Positions 61,998-64,000 of a stretch of 64,000 nucleotides of DNA are shown in pieces. A program made the translations under genes and the position numbers. Each line of letters starts with the position of its first letter. Positions within the stretch are counted from its first letter, which is position 1. Below the pieces are notes generated by a model that saw only the letters and a list, made by a program, of their open reading frames with translations, was not told the origin of the DNA and searched no databases. The DNA is from Stieleria neptunia (lineage in GTDB: Bacteria > Planctomycetota > Planctomycetia > Pirellulales > Pirellulaceae). The stretch covers positions 5,948,567 through 6,012,566 of the forward strand of contig NZ_CP037423.1 of the NCBI RefSeq assembly GCF_007754155.1. Reading direction: 5' to 3'.

Positions 61998-62478
61998 TGC
62001 GAGTCCTCCCATACACCGCGAATGCGGTCAGAATGGCTGTTGAAAAAAATATGATCGAGAACAACCAGCTTGAAGCTGCCAGTTGAAGGTTTCCACTGAT
62101 GCCGTGACCACTGGTGCACCCTTGTGCCAGCCGAGCGCCGAACATCATCAATCCGGCACCGAGGAGGGCCACAGTCAGACGGCGCGGCACGCTCGATCCA
62201 AACCGGCGTTTCCATAGTGGCGGCACGGTGACCGGCTCTCTGTCGCCGGACGTGAACGAACTGATGATGCTGCCGACAAAAACGCCGAGTACCAACATCC
62301 ATTCCCACCCGATCTTCGGGGATTCATCTTGGTAGTAACTGTTCGACTCGGACAGTCCAGGAACTGCCGCCTTCAGCACCAGTGCGGACGTATGTTCAAA
62401 GGCGGTCGTGATTCCGAGCGGATGGTCGGCGCTCCAGAATGCAAACCAACTCAGTACGCCGATTCCCACACCGACCAA
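61990..62478 (-). CDS. YeeE/YedE-family sulfur transport subunit (first of pair), with in-frame TGA near the 5' end
   Basis: A membrane protein: VGVGIGVLSWFAFWSADHPLGITTAFEHTSALV, then WEWMLVLGVFVGSIISSFTSGD and the Cys motif RLAQGCTSGHGISG. It is the N-terminal partner of the split transporter. The natural start is ATG 62517, with GGAG nine bases upstream and the expected MNNPFAKK. Codon 9 is TGA (62491-62493), followed by TGGTCGCCG (W-S-P). Homologs normally have Trp-Ser-Pro here, so codon 9 looks like a mutated Trp codon. A TTG at 62478 could restart translation with 162 residues. The gene may be silenced by this stop. Confidence 0.7.
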   Translation of the reverse strand: MVGVGIGVLSWFAFWSADHPLGITTAFEHTSALVLKAAVPGLSESNSYYQDESPKIGWEWMLVLGVFVGSIISSFTSGDREPVTVPPLWKRRFGSSVPRRLTVALLGAGLMMFGARLAQGCTSGHGISGNLQLAASSWLFSIIFFSTAILTAFAVYGRTRNV

Positions 62479-62741
62479 ATACGGCGACCATCATTTCTTC
62501 GCGAACGGGTTATTCATCTAACGTCTCCTCAAAATCAACAGTTCAACGCCATATTTTTCACTTCGAAACCGCTGTTGTCCCAAGCCTGCATACTGCCGGG
62601 TGCGTTCTTGCAACTCAGCATCATCCGCAAACTGCATCTAATCTTTGTCATCGAGCTAACTGACTCCCCACTTCCATTTCACGCGCGTATTCTTTCGATA
62701 GGTTTTGCTGATCAAATTTTTCACCTGGCAACGCGCGGAAA

Positions 62742-62767
62742 ATAAGTGGGCTAAGCTTCCAGCCTGT
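62742..62767 (-). repeat. dispersed 27-bp repeat, copy 3 (inverted)
   Basis: Read on the minus strand it gives ACAGGCTGGAAGC, then TTAGCCCACTTAT, matching copies 1 and 2 at all but a few bases. It is followed after 12 bases by a plus-strand half copy. Confidence 0.75.
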
Positions 62768-62779
62768 GGTCGCTGAAGT

Positions 62780-62800
62780 GACAGGATGGAAGCCAATCAC
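62780..62800 (+). repeat. dispersed repeat, degenerate half copy
   Basis: GACAGGATGGAAGCC then AATCAC: the first half of the dispersed repeat, facing copy 3 in inverted orientation. Confidence 0.5.
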
Positions 62801-63428
62801 GCAACAAGAGATCCGACACTTAGATTCCGCTCATCGCTTGGTCATCTCCGGGGCGTGTCTCAAATTCATAGCCAATACCGTCAACCGGCACGGCGCACAT
62901 CTGGGCAATTTTTATGCCGCAACCGTATTCGGTGGGAAGGACCGTCGGAACAATCAGTGACACGATCTTCGGTAGCGAAAGTCGTCAGGACGTTCGGTGA
63001 CTCAAGCGATCGAGACTTGCGACGAGTTTCGCTACCGCCAGCAATCGATCCAGCGGTGCTAAAATTTAATGCGACTGATTCGGCGGTGACCGTCTTGTCG
63101 AAGGCTGCTGTTGACTGATCGGCCATCGCGCACTTTTCGCACTGATCTGTTTACGCACGCTTGCGACTTCGGCGTTCGCAGCACCGTTCGCAACACCGTT
63201 CGCCGTGCGTTTGAGTCGTTGAGAACCACCAAATTCTAAATGAAGTACCGCATCGACGAACGCTGCGAGCTTCGCGGGCGTTTCGGGGTGCGTTGCAAGA
63301 GTCGTTCCGCCGCGCGTTCTCGATGGGTGGAGTCTGAGGTCAGTACGGCATGGAGTTTGCGGCTTTTTCGCCGGATTGATCTTGATACCCATCGATAAGA
63401 CAGACACACGACAACGGGTGACTTAGAC

Positions 63429-63683
63429 ATGACGAAGGATCACGGGCCGTCCATCAAGAACGATGAACAATACGAGTCACTTCGCGATCAAGGAATGAGC
63501 AAAGAGAAAGCTGCCAGAATCGCGAATTCCGGTAGCAAAACCGCAGGCAAACGGGGTGGGAAGGCGGACAAGTATGAAGACCAGACCAAGGAAGAGTTAT
63601 ACGAGCGGGCCAAGGAGGTCGGAATCGAAGGCCGATCGAAAATGTCCAAAGACGACCTGATCGAAGCACTGCGAAGCCACTAA
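63429..63683 (+). CDS. small Rho-N/DUF7218-like protein
   Basis: An 84-residue basic protein: GPSIKNDEQYESLRDQGMSKEKAARIANSGSKTAGKRGGK in the first half, then EDQTKEELYERAKEVGIEGRSKMSKDDLIEALRSH. The second half is the Rho N-terminal (SAP-like) helix-extended-helix fold that binds nucleic acid. The first half is the recurring NDEQYE-LR--GMSKEKAARIAN motif of small stress-linked proteins. The start is ATG 63429. Probably a small DNA- or RNA-binding protein; exact role unknown. Confidence 0.85.
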   Translation: MTKDHGPSIKNDEQYESLRDQGMSKEKAARIANSGSKTAGKRGGKADKYEDQTKEELYERAKEVGIEGRSKMSKDDLIEALRSH

Positions 63684-64000
63684 GCACCGAATATGTAAGT
63701 GGCGTCAGCTTCCGTTTGCAAACACCTTCCATTGCAAGCTGGCCGCTTCCTGTGGTCTTAAATCGTTCATGCTGGTGCTTGTTTATTGACCAAGCAACAC
63801 AGCACCCGATAACGTCACAGCTCGGTTCAGTCAAAAAGATGCTGCCCTGTTGCCGCGGCTTGTGCGATCAATGCTGCCGCGTGGCTCCAACGTATCGAAT
63901 GCATGCTGCCGGCGGTGTGGACTTTTTTGATGCACATCTTGGGAAAGCCCGATGTATTGGCGGTACTTTCCAAAGAATTGACGGCCTGAACTGCAGGCTG
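63684..64000. other. right-edge stretch, no gene seen
   Basis: About 320 bases after the small Rho-N-like gene. A minus-strand frame at 63454-63834 overlaps that gene and looks like its shadow. Nothing else is supported; a gene may start beyond the edge. Confidence 0.4.

Larger units (their letters stand above)
62518..63428. other. long intergenic region with inverted repeats
   Basis: About 900 bases without a credible gene, holding a face-to-face pair of dispersed-repeat copies (62742-62800). Around 63178-63208 are three near-tandem units GTTCGCAGCACC, GTTCGCAACACC, GTTCGCCGTGCG. Short frames on both strands show no conserved pattern. Confidence 0.45.

Noticed and set aside
62491..62493. 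In-frame TGA read as selenocysteine
   Set aside because: Position corresponds to a Trp of homologs, not to a redox Cys, and I see no selenocysteine hairpin directly after it.
63178..63208. Three near-tandem GTTCGC units considered as a CRISPR or iteron array
   Set aside because: Only three short degenerate units without spacer pattern; no cas gene or replication gene nearby.
1..64000. tRNA and rRNA genes, intact insertion sequences, prophage, origin
   Set aside because: I looked for typical tRNA arms, transposase DDE or tyrosine-recombinase motifs and DnaA-box clusters by eye and found none convincing; a dedicated tRNA and IS search would settle it.

Overview
The window reads as a chromosomal segment of a planctomycete, most likely of the Pirellulales (Rhodopirellula-like). 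Grounds are the combination of a DUF1559 prepilin-like protein, a PEP-CTERM exported protein, a DUF1800/DUF1501 pair, a planctomycete-type ECF sigma factor with a small zinc-finger partner, M56 peptidases fused to carboxypeptidase-regulatory repeats, moderately high GC, frequent TTG/GTG starts and dense hairpin repeats between genes. No rRNA, tRNA, CRISPR array, intact transposase or phage gene was recognised.

Region by region. 1-9.7 kb: a DUF58 protein, two paralogous secreted Cys/His-rich proteins (1.6 and 8.0 kb), a secreted GH16 glycosidase, a MerC-type membrane protein, a three-gene operon (choice-of-anchor M/PEP-CTERM protein, DUF1559 protein, lipoprotein), and two metalloregulators: an SmtB-type zinc sensor divergent from one Cys-rich gene, and a Fur/Zur-family protein. 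9.7-17.0 kb: a tightly overlapping eight-gene minus-strand operon: His-rich small protein, LRR-DUF6745 protein, WGR-LRR (STM4015-like), ATP-grasp (STM4014-like), HAD phosphatase, sulfatase-like hydrolase (STM4013-like) and two radical SAM enzymes (STM4012-like and STM4011-like). It looks like an uncharacterised modification or biosynthesis pathway and is the best candidate for an undescribed system. 18.3-24.1 kb: a complete seven-subunit Mrp Na+/H+ antiporter operon (mrpABCDEFG).

24-32 kb: a GNAT, a dCache chemoreceptor, an AlgE-type porin, an ECF sigma/anti-sigma pair, a TacAT-like (DUF1778-GNAT) toxin-antitoxin pair with a near-perfect operator palindrome, a Maa-type acetyltransferase, a CIA30 remnant and a DUF1569 protein. 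32-42 kb: a copper/silver-type metal island: His-rich exported protein, CusB-like adaptor, CusA-like RND pump, His-rich lipoprotein, truncated DUF3147 protein, DUF305 protein and CopA ATPase. No outer-membrane CusC/TolC channel lies beside it. 42-57 kb: a FemAB-like acyltransferase, a TolC-like helical secreted protein, the DUF1800/DUF1501 pair, two divergent BlaI-BlaR-like systems whose M56 proteases carry carboxypeptidase-regulatory repeats instead of a penicillin sensor, and a membrane protein of unknown function.

57-64 kb is a decaying zone mixed with live genes. It holds a broken ACP-FGE gene, an alpha/beta hydrolase, a small conserved gene, and a remnant row of KptA (RNA 2'-phosphotransferase), a macro domain and a tyrosine/dual-specificity phosphatase. 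These are followed by an ExoD protein, a cysteine dioxygenase, a YeeE/YedE sulfur-transport pair (the first with an in-frame TGA at codon 9) and a small Rho-N-like protein. Intergenic DNA throughout carries short hairpin repeats, mostly 8-bp stems starting GAC with GGA/GGAA loops, which form an apparent REP-like family.
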